Assembly (NCBI RefSeq): GCF_009720625.1
Contig: NZ_CP046266.1
Span: 1,869,501 to 1,933,500, forward strand
Direction of reading: 5' to 3'
DNA: 64,000 bases
Source: Metabacillus sediminilitoris
GTDB taxonomy: Bacteria > Bacillota > Bacilli > Bacillales > Bacillaceae
Shown here: in pieces, positions 26,079 through 34,195 of the stretch
Position numbering within the stretch: position 1 is the first letter of the stretch
Layout of the letters: each line of letters begins with the position of its first letter
The notes under the pieces: model-generated
What the model saw: the letters and a program-made list of their open reading frames with translations, nothing else
Told to the model about the DNA's origin: nothing
Databases searched by the model: none
Position numbers and translations under genes: made by a program

Positions 26079-27455
26079 ATGGAGCATTTAGATTTCATCA
26101 TTAAAAATGGAAATGTAGTACTTCCTCAAGGTGTGGAGGAAACTGACATCGGTGTGAAGGATGGGAAAATTGTTGTGATTCAAAAAGACCTCACAACGAA
26201 AGCAGATAGGATCTGGGATGCTAAGAACCAATATATTTTTCCTGGGATGATTGATGTGCATGTACATTTTAGTGAACCAGGTAGAGAGTATTGGGAAGGG
26301 TTTCATACAGGTTCAATGATGATGGCTGCAGGCGGATGTACGACTTACTTTGATATGCCCTTAAATGGAATTCCTTCAACGGTTAATGTTGAGGCACTTG
26401 ATCAAAAAGTAGAGATCGGGAATCAGAAGTCTTTCGTTGATTTTGGCTTATGGGGCGGTCTTGTGCCAGGTAATGAAAGCGATCTTGAAGCCATGGCGGA
26501 ATCAGGTGTTATTGGTTTTAAAGCTTTTCTTTCCACAACAGGAAATAAAGAATTTGAGTCTGCTGATGATATAACACTGCTAAATGGAATGAAGATCATT
26601 GCGGAATTAGGGAAGGTCTTAGCACTGCATTCAGAAAGTGCGCCGTTGACTAATTGGCTGAAGGCTGAGAAAGAAAAAGCAGGAGCATTCGGTGCGGATG
26701 ATTACCTGGAAACACGTCCGATTATCGCTGAGGTTGAAGCTGTGGAGCGTGCGTTATGCTATGCAGAACTCACTGGATGTCCTCTGCATTTTGTTCATAT
26801 AAGCTCTGCCTTAGCAATAGAAAAAATTGAAGAAGCGAAGCGAAGAGGAATGGATGTTACAGTTGAAACATGTCCGCATTATTTACTGTATAATCACGAT
26901 CATTTAAAAGAATTGGGAAGTGTTGCAAAATGTGCCCCTCCATTACGAGAAAAAGCGGAGCAGCAGAAATTAATCTCGCTCGTTATTGATCAAAAATTTG
27001 ATATGATTTCATCTGATCATTCTCCTTGTACGTATGATTTAAAAGACCCTAATGTTTATAATTTGTTTGAAGCGTGGGGAGGCATTAGCGGCGGGCAGTT
27101 CTCTTTGCTTTCAATGATTGAGTTAGCATTACAACATAACGTACCATTTGAAACGATTGCACAATTGACTTCTTCAGCACCTGCAGAGAGATTCGGACTT
27201 TCTGATCGAAAAGGAAAAATCGTCGAAGGGGCAGATGCGGATTTTGCCATCGTTACAATAGAAGAAACTTTTACCGTATCAAAGGAAAATTTTCTGGCAA
27301 AACATAAAGAAAGCTTATACATTGGCCATACATTTCCATGTAAAGTGGTCGGAACCATCAACAGAGGCAAGGTTGTGTATCAAGATGGAAAGATCCTGGC
27401 AGAACAAGCAGGTGGAAAGTGGGTTAAGCCTAATAAGTACGCAGCTGTTAAATGA
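26079..27455 (+). CDS. pucH: Allantoinase
   Basis: A 458-residue cyclic amidohydrolase that opens allantoin to allantoate. The binuclear metal site is complete: DVHVHFSEPG (HxH), the carboxylated Lys in GFKAFLSTTGN, LHSES, HFVHISS and the late Asp in SSDHSPC. The segment VETCPHYLLYNHDHL is typical of AllB. GAGGGG precedes the ATG. It is monocistronic, with a composite promoter shared with the YfcC and allantoin-permease genes and its own terminator. It feeds PucF, encoded 8 kb upstream. Confidence 0.95.
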   Translation: MEHLDFIIKNGNVVLPQGVEETDIGVKDGKIVVIQKDLTTKADRIWDAKNQYIFPGMIDVHVHFSEPGREYWEGFHTGSMMMAAGGCTTYFDMPLNGIPSTVNVEALDQKVEIGNQKSFVDFGLWGGLVPGNESDLEAMAESGVIGFKAFLSTTGNKEFESADDITLLNGMKIIAELGKVLALHSESAPLTNWLKAEKEKAGAFGADDYLETRPIIAEVEAVERALCYAELTGCPLHFVHISSALAIEKIEEAKRRGMDVTVETCPHYLLYNHDHLKELGSVAKCAPPLREKAEQQKLISLVIDQKFDMISSDHSPCTYDLKDPNVYNLFEAWGGISGGQFSLLSMIELALQHNVPFETIAQLTSSAPAERFGLSDRKGKIVEGADADFAIVTIEETFTVSKENFLAKHKESLYIGHTFPCKVVGTINRGKVVYQDGKILAEQAGGKWVKPNKYAAVK

Positions 27456-27464
27456 GGAAAACGA

Positions 27465-27502
27465 AAAAACCCTATCTTCTGAATATGGAAGAAGGGTTTT
27501 TA
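27465..27502 (+). terminator. Terminator of allantoinase gene
   Basis: AAACCCTATCTTC and GAAGAAGGGTTTT form a near-perfect stem, with T5 after it, 10 bases past the stop codon. Confidence 0.8.
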
Positions 27503-27574
27503 TATCTGCTTTAGTGTAAAGTAAAAGTTGAAAGGGTAGGAAAGGAGAGAATAATAGCTTAAAGAATATGAAAA

Positions 27575-27620
27575 ACGCCTGACATTCTATTTGGATAAAG
27601 GATAGAATGTCGGGTGTTTT
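27575..27620. terminator. Bidirectional terminator at the end of the urate operon
   Basis: ACGCCTGACATTCTAT (27575-27590) pairs with ATAGAATGTCGGGTGT (27602-27617), with A5 on one side and T4 on the other. It ends at the uraH stop codon, so it terminates the minus-strand operon and can also stop plus-strand transcripts. Confidence 0.8.
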
Positions 27621-27972
27621 AGCTGCCGCGATAAACTTGATAACCCCATGGTGAAATCAATAATGGGACATGGTAGTGGTGTTTAAGGTTCGCGATTCCA
27701 AAGCGCACAGGTACTTGTTCCAAGAAGGCTGGATTCTGTAGTTCAATGTTTTTACTGCGAAAGTAGTCACCGACATGGAAGACGAGTTCATATGTTCCGA
27801 TTTTTACCTCATTTTCTGATAGGAGAGGTTCGTTTAGTCGTCCATCTGAATTTGTAACAACTGTTTTAATCAATTGCCATTCTTGAGCTTCTGAGTAATA
27901 TAACTTAACTTTCATATGGCTGGCTGGTTGGCCATGTGATAAATCGAGTACGTGTGTTGTTAATCCTGACAT
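27619..27972 (-). CDS. pucM: 5-hydroxyisourate hydrolase (transthyretin-related)
   Basis: A 117-residue transthyretin-like tetramer subunit that opens 5-hydroxyisourate to OHCU. The N-terminal LTTHVLDLSHGQPA supplies the first active-site His, a central Arg lies in SDGRLNEPLL, and the C-terminal YRGS signature is present exactly at the end. AAGGAG precedes the ATG at 9 bases. It is the last gene of the four-gene minus-strand urate operon. Its substrate is the product of urate oxidation, so the cell must have a urate-oxidising enzyme. Confidence 0.95.
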   Translation of the reverse strand: MSGLTTHVLDLSHGQPASHMKVKLYYSEAQEWQLIKTVVTNSDGRLNEPLLSENEVKIGTYELVFHVGDYFRSKNIELQNPAFLEQVPVRFGIANLKHHYHVPLLISPWGYQVYRGS

Positions 27973-28030
27973 ATTAAGAATCTCCTTTACTTAAATCTGT
28001 TAAATAAAAAATAGAGTAGTAGCGAGTAAC

Positions 28031-29458
28031 TTAGGAACTACTCACTGTATTTTTTAAGTCACCGATAAATTCAGACTTTTTATAAGTGTAGTATTGATCA
28101 AGAATATCTTTGCGATCATCAAGGAAAAGCTGTTCGGCTACTGAAGATACTAGTCTAGAAATACCGAATCTCAATCCAGAAAGGGCTGAAGCGACAATCC
28201 CGCAGCTGATGAGAGCGGAATAGTTGTAAGTAAAAAGTCCGTGCAGAAGCTTTTTGCCTGCTTCATCCCGGCTTTGAAGTGCAAAGCCTTGGCTGAGATA
28301 TGGATGTGCATCAAGTGTAGAATGTGCCAGATCTTTTGGAGCTTTATAACAATCTCCCCAACGAGCAATATGTTTTTCAACAAGTTTTAACTCAGGACGC
28401 AGTGCGGGATCAGTCATAAGACCTGTACTGATGATCAGGAAATCAAAGGTGAATGTCCCTTGAGGTGTCGTCACCGCCGCACCTTCACTCGTTGCCTCAA
28501 CATGAAGCCATGGTGAACCTAAGTGAAGCTGAAACCCAGGCCATGAAGATGCCCGTTCAAAGGTATCGTTTGTAGGTGGTTGATTATGTTTAAAGAAATG
28601 GGACATCACTGCATATTTATCATCATCAGATAATGAATAGTACCGTTCAATGAGACCGGATCCTTCCATTTGCCGGATCGGATTGATTCGCGGCAGCTCC
28701 TTACGTCTTACAAAGACATGTGCTTCAGCGACTCCTTCAGACAGGGCGAAATTAGCATTATCAAAGGCTGAAGCTCCGCCTCCTAAAATCGCAACCTTTT
28801 TATTTTTTAATGAACGAAAGTCAATGGCTTTTGATGTATGTGCATAAAGGTGTGACGGCAGGTTATCTATAATCATTTGTGGTACATGCCACTCGCCGCC
28901 ACCTTGAATGCCGGTAGCTAAAATAACTTTACGTGCTAATAATGAATCAGATGGGGCGCCCTTTCCTTCAACGTGAAGCCTGTGTATTCCATTTTCTAAA
29001 GGCTCAATCAACGTTAATTTCACCTCGTTTTTAACAGGTAGATTGAGAACCTTTCGATACCAGCGCAAATAGTCCATCCAATCTCCGCGAGGGATTTTAT
29101 CAATTGCCTCCCAGTTCTTTTCCCCAAATTGAGCCTCCCAATAGGATCGGAAGGTAAGAGAGGGGATGCCAAGGTCAACGGAAGGTATATGTTTGGGAGT
29201 TCGCAATGTGACCATTCGAGCGTAGGTTTCCCAAGGTCCTTCATAACCTTCGTGATTCTCATCGATAACGAGAATGTTCGATATCCGTTCCCTTAATAGA
29301 CCAAAAGCTGTACCTAATCCTCCTTGGCCGGCGCCGATAATAATGACATCATACACGTGTCCATCAGGGTGGTTGACAGGTTGCACCCAATCCTTACTGC
29401 CGAATGCGAGATAGGAAAGATCTCTTTTGATTTGTTCATTTAAGGTTTCTAGACTCAT
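28031..29458 (-). CDS. FMO-like FAD/NAD(P) monooxygenase, candidate urate hydroxylase
   Basis: A 475-residue flavoprotein. The ATG at 29458 (MSLETLNEQ) is chosen because AAAGGGA lies 8 bases upstream; the frame itself opens six codons earlier. The FAD Rossmann motif is DVIIIGAGQGGLGTAFGL (about 40-57) and a second dinucleotide motif is KKVAILGGGASAFDNA (about 215-230), as in flavin monooxygenases. It lies between the genes for OHCU decarboxylase and HIU hydrolase in the urate operon. No uricase is present in the window. Oxidation of urate to 5-hydroxyisourate is the natural guess. That role is inference from position. The HpxO-type urate hydroxylases belong to a different flavoprotein class. 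Confidence 0.8.
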   Translation of the reverse strand: MSLETLNEQIKRDLSYLAFGSKDWVQPVNHPDGHVYDVIIIGAGQGGLGTAFGLLRERISNILVIDENHEGYEGPWETYARMVTLRTPKHIPSVDLGIPSLTFRSYWEAQFGEKNWEAIDKIPRGDWMDYLRWYRKVLNLPVKNEVKLTLIEPLENGIHRLHVEGKGAPSDSLLARKVILATGIQGGGEWHVPQMIIDNLPSHLYAHTSKAIDFRSLKNKKVAILGGGASAFDNANFALSEGVAEAHVFVRRKELPRINPIRQMEGSGLIERYYSLSDDDKYAVMSHFFKHNQPPTNDTFERASSWPGFQLHLGSPWLHVEATSEGAAVTTPQGTFTFDFLIISTGLMTDPALRPELKLVEKHIARWGDCYKAPKDLAHSTLDAHPYLSQGFALQSRDEAGKKLLHGLFTYNYSALISCGIVASALSGLRFGISRLVSSVAEQLFLDDRKDILDQYYTYKKSEFIGDLKNTVSSS

Positions 29459-29515
29459 TATTTTCATCCCTTTCATTTGTTTAACGGGCGGTAAAACTCC
29501 AAATTAGTTTGGCGA

Positions 29516-30031
29516 TTATGTTTTATAAACGGGTTTGTCTCTCATTTTTTCTTCTAATCGTAATCGGGCGATTTTATAAATTTCCTTTAAGGCAGTTTGA
29601 AACTCAGTGTCTTTTTGATGATGGATTCTAGATTCCATCGCTTCATAAATTTGATGTTTATTTTTTCCGCGTACAGCCATGATGAAGGGGAATGCGAATT
29701 TGTCCATATATTGCTTGTTAAGATTGATTAATTTTTCATATTCATCAGGAGTGAGATCCTGTAATCCGGCACCTTTTTGTTCGTTTATCGAATGTGTTGT
29801 CATAGAGATTCGTTCACCTAAATTAGGATGGGCTTTAATAAGGGTGAGTTTCTGATTTGTTGAAGAGTTTTCAACAATGTTAACCATTTCCTGGAATAAT
29901 TGATCGATTGAAGAAAACGGTTTTGCTTTTGTTGCTTTTTCCGCAATCCATGGCGAATGTTCAAAAATCCCTCCGACAATTTCAATAAATTGTTCGTTTG
30001 TTGTTTCGTTCAATGTGTCAATCGTAAACAT
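29516..30031 (-). CDS. uraD: OHCU decarboxylase, stand-alone
   Basis: Converts 2-oxo-4-hydroxy-4-carboxy-5-ureidoimidazoline to (S)-allantoin. The ATG at 30031 is preferred since GGAG lies 9 bases upstream; the frame extends to 30046. The 171-residue all-helical protein has the family motifs AHPNLGERI (His in AHP) and FPFIMAVRGKNKHQI, and an ARLRLEEKM end. In B. subtilis this domain is fused to uricase as PucL. Here it is separate and no uricase domain follows. The next gene, 57 bases downstream, is the FMO-like flavoprotein instead. Confidence 0.92.
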   Translation of the reverse strand: MFTIDTLNETTNEQFIEIVGGIFEHSPWIAEKATKAKPFSSIDQLFQEMVNIVENSSTNQKLTLIKAHPNLGERISMTTHSINEQKGAGLQDLTPDEYEKLINLNKQYMDKFAFPFIMAVRGKNKHQIYEAMESRIHHQKDTEFQTALKEIYKIARLRLEEKMRDKPVYKT

Positions 30032-30049
30032 GTCATCATGCTCCATTCA

Positions 30050-31375
30050 TTAAAAATGTTTCACTTTCGGCTCTAATTTTGTATCAGATATAACCTTTAA
30101 TGAACGTTTAGGACGCATATTAAAGACGATATTTAACATAATCGCGGTAAGACTGCCGGTGATAATTCCATCGCTGACGATGATCCGAAGTGTATCTGGT
30201 AAAGCGGCAAATAGTTCAGGTACAACGGTGGCCCCTAGTCCTAAAGATATTGAACAAGCAATAATTAACAAATTGTTGTTGTTAGTAAAGTCAACACTGA
30301 TCAGCATTTTAATCCCAGAAGAGACAACCATGCCGAACATAATGACTGTTGCTCCGCCTAAAACGGCTGTTGGAATAAGGGTTGCTAATGCAGCGATCTT
30401 TGGTATGAAACCTAATCCGATTAAAATGAAGCCGGCTGCAATTGTCGCATTCCTCGTTTTCACTCCAGACAATTCTACAAGTCCAATGTTTTGAGCAAAC
30501 GTACTGTATGGGAAGGCGTTAAATATACCACCAAGGGTGAAGGCAATCCCTTCCGTTCGGTAACCGCTGGCAATTTCTTTTTCAGTCAACTCGCTACCTG
30601 TCATTTTACTTAAAACTAGAAAGGCGCCTGTTGATTCAACGAGGATAACGATACCGACTAAAATCATCGTTAAAATTGGCACAATCTCAAAAGTGGGTAC
30701 ACCGAAATGAAAGGGTGTTGGTAAATGAAACCAGGACGCATCCGCTACTGCTTGAGTATCTAATTTCCCCATAAAACCAGCAGTGATTGTACCGATAATA
30801 ATTCCGATTAAAACAGAAATAGCTCGGAGGAATCCTTTAAAGAAGCGATTCATAAGTAAGATGATCGTTAGGACACCAAAAGAGAGGATGATGTTTTCGG
30901 CGGAACCAAAATCAGGATTAGTTGCACCGCCGCCCATATTTTTTATACCAGTTGGAATCAGTGATAAACCGATAATGGTGACAACTGTTCCAGTCACAAC
31001 TGGAGGGAAGAGTTTGATTAATTTACCGAAGAAATTTGCAAAAAGAATAATAAAGAGTCCTGCTGCAATGATAGATCCATAAATAGCGGAAATCCCATAA
31101 CTTGTACCAATCATAATCATCGGGGATACAGCTACAAACGAAGTCCCTAATACAACAGGAAGTCCAATCCCTATATATTTACTTTTCAGCGATTGTAAGA
31201 TCGTGGCGATCCCGCATGTAAGTAAATCGATGGAGACGAGAAAAGCAATTTGTTGAGGGGTAAATCCTAGGGCACTGCCTACAATAAGAGGTACTAAAAG
31301 GGCGCCCGCGTACATGGCAAAGACATGTTGTAAACCTAATGAGAAAATTTCGGGTTTACCAATTTTATTCGTCAT
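30050..31375 (-). CDS. pucJ: Urate/xanthine permease, NCS2 family (PucJ/PucK type)
   Basis: A 441-residue nucleobase-cation symporter. The ATG at 31375 (MTNKIGKPE) follows an AAGGAGG site; the frame opens 13 codons earlier. The QHVFAMYAG motif of urate/xanthine permeases is in TM1. The NAT signature region reads ...GGIFNAFPYSTFAQNIGLVELSGVKTRN, which is the (Q/E)NxGxxxxTxxxxR-like segment. About fourteen helices. It is the first gene of the minus-strand urate operon and ends 18 bases before the preferred uraD start. It should import urate or xanthine. A perfect GlnR/TnrA box sits just upstream of its ribosome binding site. Confidence 0.9.
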   Translation of the reverse strand: MTNKIGKPEIFSLGLQHVFAMYAGALLVPLIVGSALGFTPQQIAFLVSIDLLTCGIATILQSLKSKYIGIGLPVVLGTSFVAVSPMIMIGTSYGISAIYGSIIAAGLFIILFANFFGKLIKLFPPVVTGTVVTIIGLSLIPTGIKNMGGGATNPDFGSAENIILSFGVLTIILLMNRFFKGFLRAISVLIGIIIGTITAGFMGKLDTQAVADASWFHLPTPFHFGVPTFEIVPILTMILVGIVILVESTGAFLVLSKMTGSELTEKEIASGYRTEGIAFTLGGIFNAFPYSTFAQNIGLVELSGVKTRNATIAAGFILIGLGFIPKIAALATLIPTAVLGGATVIMFGMVVSSGIKMLISVDFTNNNNLLIIACSISLGLGATVVPELFAALPDTLRIIVSDGIITGSLTAIMLNIVFNMRPKRSLKVISDTKLEPKVKHF

Positions 31376-31396
31376 AAAGAACCTCCTTCTTATTGA

Positions 31397-31413
31397 TGTT
31401 AGAAAATATAACA
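31397..31413 (-). promoter_or_regulatory. Perfect GlnR/TnrA box at the urate operon
   Basis: TGTTAGAAAATATAACA matches TGTNANAWWWTMTNACA at every defined position, with dyad arms extending to GATGTTA/TAACATC. It lies 22-38 bases upstream of the pucJ start and overlaps a TATATT-like -10 on the minus strand. A site this close to the start fits repression under nitrogen excess, as GlnR does, better than activation by TnrA. Confidence 0.75.
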
Positions 31414-31637
31414 TCTAATGTACTTAATAGTTACATAATAATGAATAATCTGAAAACTGTCATTGTTTAAAATAACTAAAAATGTAAATTGTTATTAGAG
31501 AAAATAGATAACATTTATGATTTTGTCGTATTTTGATGCGATAAGATAATGACCTCTCTATCATCTCCTTCTATTAAAATCATTCATGATTTGCATGAAA
31601 ATACTTACTTAATTACGAAAAATTTTAGTTAACTCGC

Positions 31638-31725
31638 ACAAACAAAAAAAGTGAAAATTCACATTTCTTCTAGTGAATTTATTGGTCTTATCATTTAAAC
31701 TTGATACATGTTAGATTGCTTAACG
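31638..31725 (+). promoter_or_regulatory. Composite promoter C upstream of the allantoin permease
   Basis: AAATTCAC-N10-GTGAATTT (31655-31680) is a perfect 8-bp inverted repeat, the best of the three copies. TATCAT at 31689-31694 is the likely -10, and TGTTAGATTGCTTAACG at 31709-31725 is a GlnR/TnrA-like box with one mismatch in the core. Order and spacing match promoters A and B. Confidence 0.65.
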
Positions 31726-31848
31726 TTTAGTGATGCTTTGTATTACATAACAATGATAATCGGTATGGAAATACGGATGTGAAAGTTTTCATGGTCTCTT
31801 TTGTTAAGGAAGGACTAAAAAGAGCAAGAAAGGAGAAAAACGCTCGAT

Positions 31849-31926
31849 ATGATTTCGAATCAACGTGCTGCTCAAACATCTATTGAATTAACGGAATTTT
31901 TAAAAAATACAGCAATCAAAGAATAA
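31849..31926 (+). CDS. Possible 25-residue leader peptide
   Basis: ATG to TAA frame (MISNQRAAQTSIELTEFLKN, then TAIKE) in the leader of the allantoin permease gene, ending 16 bases before its start. AGGAG lies 13 bases upstream, longer than ideal. It may be a leader, a chance frame or the remnant of a truncated gene; there is no direct evidence that it is translated. Confidence 0.25.
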   Translation: MISNQRAAQTSIELTEFLKNTAIKE

Positions 31927-31942
31927 AGGAGTTGAGTTAACA

Positions 31943-33376
31943 ATGTCTACCATTTTAGAAAATCACGTGTTCGAAGAGTCCCAGCAATATCATGCCGCAG
32001 GTGTGGATGAATCACTAAAGCCGAAAACAGAAGAAGGCAGAACAGTCAGTCCGATATCCTATATGTTTATGTGGATTGGAGACGGGGTTAATTTAGGGAA
32101 TATGACGCTTGGAGCTAGTTTGGTTGTAGCGGGTGCCGCAACATTAAACATCTTCCAAACATTTGCCGCAGCTGTCATAGCTATAGGCATCATTTCCATT
32201 TTTTTCGCTTTAAATGATCGGCTTGGATACAGAACAGGAATTCCATATGTTGTCCAGCTCAGAATGTCCTTCGGAATGAAGGGTGCCATCATCTCATCAC
32301 TTTTACGTGGGATCCCAGCTATCATATGGTATGGTTTTCAAAGCTGGATTGGGGCTACTGCCTTAAATGAAATTGTGAAAATTATTTCAGGTGGTGCTTT
32401 TGATCATATTGCTATTTGCTTTGTTGCGATTCAGCTTGTGCAAATTGTGCTTTCGCTATTTGGCTTCCATGCCATTAAATGGGTGGAAATTCTTGCTTCT
32501 ATTGTTATTATGCTAGCGCTTGTCTATGTATTTGGTGTTCTATTAACATCCCATAGCGATGTGATAGTAGAAAAATGGGTACATACAAAAGGCTCATGGG
32601 GCCTGCCGTTCTTTGCATTTATCATGATGTTTTTGGGGAATTATGCAGCGATCTTTTTAAGTGCAGGGGATTATTCAAGAGAGCTCAAATCTGGTATTAG
32701 TGACGCAAAACGCGGGTTTCTGTATTTTTCGCCAATTTTCATCGCGTACGGCTTCGTTCTTACAATCGGGGTCATGCTTGCTACTGCAACCGGCATCTCT
32801 AATCCGGTTAAGGCGTTTGCGATCGTGGTAGATAATCCTTATATAACTGTAGGTGTCTCCGCATTTATTGTGATTGGTGCAGTTGCGGTAAACATGGTTG
32901 CGAATATTATTCCACCGACATATGTTATTACATTGCTGACAAAAATGAAATATAAAGCTGCTGTTACCATAACGGGACTGCTAGCGCTTTGCTCATTCCC
33001 GTGGGTGCTAGTACAGGATTCTTCGGCAAATGGGCTTGGGATGTTCATTCTTATCTATTCCGCATTTTTAGGCCCGATTGTTTCTATTTTATTAGTCGAA
33101 TATTATATCCTAAGAAAGCAAAAAGTAAATGTTGCAGATTTGTACAAGGAAGATGGACCATTTGCCGGATATAATCCATGCGCACTTCTTGCCATGATTA
33201 TTGGTGCGGGCGCTGCCTTTATAATAGTAGAGTTAGCATGGATCGTCGGTGTTGTTGTGGCAGGGATTGCATATCTTCTATTGACGAAGTATGCATTTAA
33301 AAATTCAAAATTCAAAAATGGTACGATATTTGAGAATCGTAGTAAATCAGATAAAAAAATCAAATCAATAAGTTAG
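31943..33376 (+). CDS. pucI: Allantoin permease, NCS1 family
   Basis: A 477-residue nucleobase-cation-symport-1 transporter with twelve helices. Family features include the N-terminal PISYMFMWIGDGVNLGNMTLG segment, which reads like the TM1 substrate site of Mhp1/PucI proteins, then GFQSWIGATALNEIVK and FLGNYAAIFLSAGDYSR. B. subtilis PucI imports allantoin and this cluster encodes allantoinase, so the assignment is firm. AAAGGAG precedes the ATG. Transcribed divergently from the urate operon, from composite promoter C. Confidence 0.92.
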   Translation: MSTILENHVFEESQQYHAAGVDESLKPKTEEGRTVSPISYMFMWIGDGVNLGNMTLGASLVVAGAATLNIFQTFAAAVIAIGIISIFFALNDRLGYRTGIPYVVQLRMSFGMKGAIISSLLRGIPAIIWYGFQSWIGATALNEIVKIISGGAFDHIAICFVAIQLVQIVLSLFGFHAIKWVEILASIVIMLALVYVFGVLLTSHSDVIVEKWVHTKGSWGLPFFAFIMMFLGNYAAIFLSAGDYSRELKSGISDAKRGFLYFSPIFIAYGFVLTIGVMLATATGISNPVKAFAIVVDNPYITVGVSAFIVIGAVAVNMVANIIPPTYVITLLTKMKYKAAVTITGLLALCSFPWVLVQDSSANGLGMFILIYSAFLGPIVSILLVEYYILRKQKVNVADLYKEDGPFAGYNPCALLAMIIGAGAAFIIVELAWIVGVVVAGIAYLLLTKYAFKNSKFKNGTIFENRSKSDKKIKSIS

Positions 33377-33421
33377 AGATTTAAGGATGCAGAAGTAGAA
33401 GTCCAAAGTTATCATGACTTC

Positions 33422-33458
33422 AAAAAACTCGTCATTCATTATGACGAGTTTTTTGTAT
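33422..33458 (+). terminator. Terminator of pucI
   Basis: AAAAAACTCGTCAT (33422-33435) pairs perfectly with ATGACGAGTTTTTT (33441-33454), a 14-bp stem with a 5-base loop. Confidence 0.9.
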
Positions 33459-33481
33459 TTTTACCCTAATTAGTAGAGTTA

Positions 33482-34007
33482 GTTAAAACATATGAAGAAA
33501 GAATTGCAGAAACAGGAGAAGATATTCGCTTTGCAAATCCTACTCCAGGAAATATTGTAGGAGGGTTAACTACATTAGAAGAAAAATCATTAGGGTGTAT
33601 AAAAAAAGCTGGAAATTCACCGTTAATGGAGGTCATCGACTACGCAAAATCACCAACAAAAAAGGGATTTATCTTTATGGATACACCTGGATATGACTTA
33701 GAATCCGTATCAGGTCTTGCTGCCGGCGGAGCAACGATTATTCTATTTTCGACAGGCAAAGGCTCTCCTACAGGTTCACCCATTGTTCCCGTCATAAAAA
33801 TTGGGACGAATTCAAACGTTTACGAACGGATGGCAGAGCCATATTGATGTAAATGCTGGAAAAATAATTGAAGGTGTAAACACGGTAGAAGAAGTAGGGA
33901 AAGAAATCTACAAGAAAATAGTCAAAACGGCCAATGGATGGAAAACGGCATCAGAAAGAAATAACCATCAAGAGTTTGCTATTTGGAGATTGGCCGAAAC
34001 AATGTAA
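33482..34007 (+). pseudogene. C-terminal remnant of a UxaA/GarD-type sugar-acid dehydratase
   Basis: In-frame text from 33482 reads VKTYEERIAETGEDIRFANP, then GGLTTLEEKSLGCIKKAG, KKGFIFMDTPGYD and LAAGGATIILFSTGKGSP, the C-terminal domain of altronate/galactarate dehydratases. No start codon or N-terminal half is present. A single extra C near 33839-33840 shifts the frame: M-A-E then H-I-D-V-N-A-G-K-I-I-E-G continues in the next frame to a stop at 34007. Both a 5' deletion and a frameshift make it dead. It directly follows the ureide cluster, so it may mark an old recombination end. Confidence 0.85.
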
Positions 34008-34034
34008 GTTTATAGGCAGTGATGAAGGTGGATG

Positions 34035-34067
34035 AACAGTATGATCGAATCGGTCATCCTGTTTTTT
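34035..34067 (+). terminator. Terminator of the broken dehydratase gene
   Basis: AACAG-ATGA-TCG and CGG-TCAT-CTGTT form an interrupted stem followed by T7. Confidence 0.7.
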
Positions 34068-34195
34068 TTATTTTATTAACGATTTACCTATTTACGGAAT
34101 AGAGGATGAAGGCTGCAATATGATAAGTAGACAAATTTAAATCAGAATTAGGACTAAGTATCATACGTATATATAGAAAGATAAGGAGGGATATA

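Noticed and set aside
28031..29458. Calling the FMO-like gene HpxO or a uricase
   Set aside because: Its two dinucleotide motifs and length match flavin monooxygenases, not the HpxO class or the T-fold of uricase. Only the pathway role is proposed.
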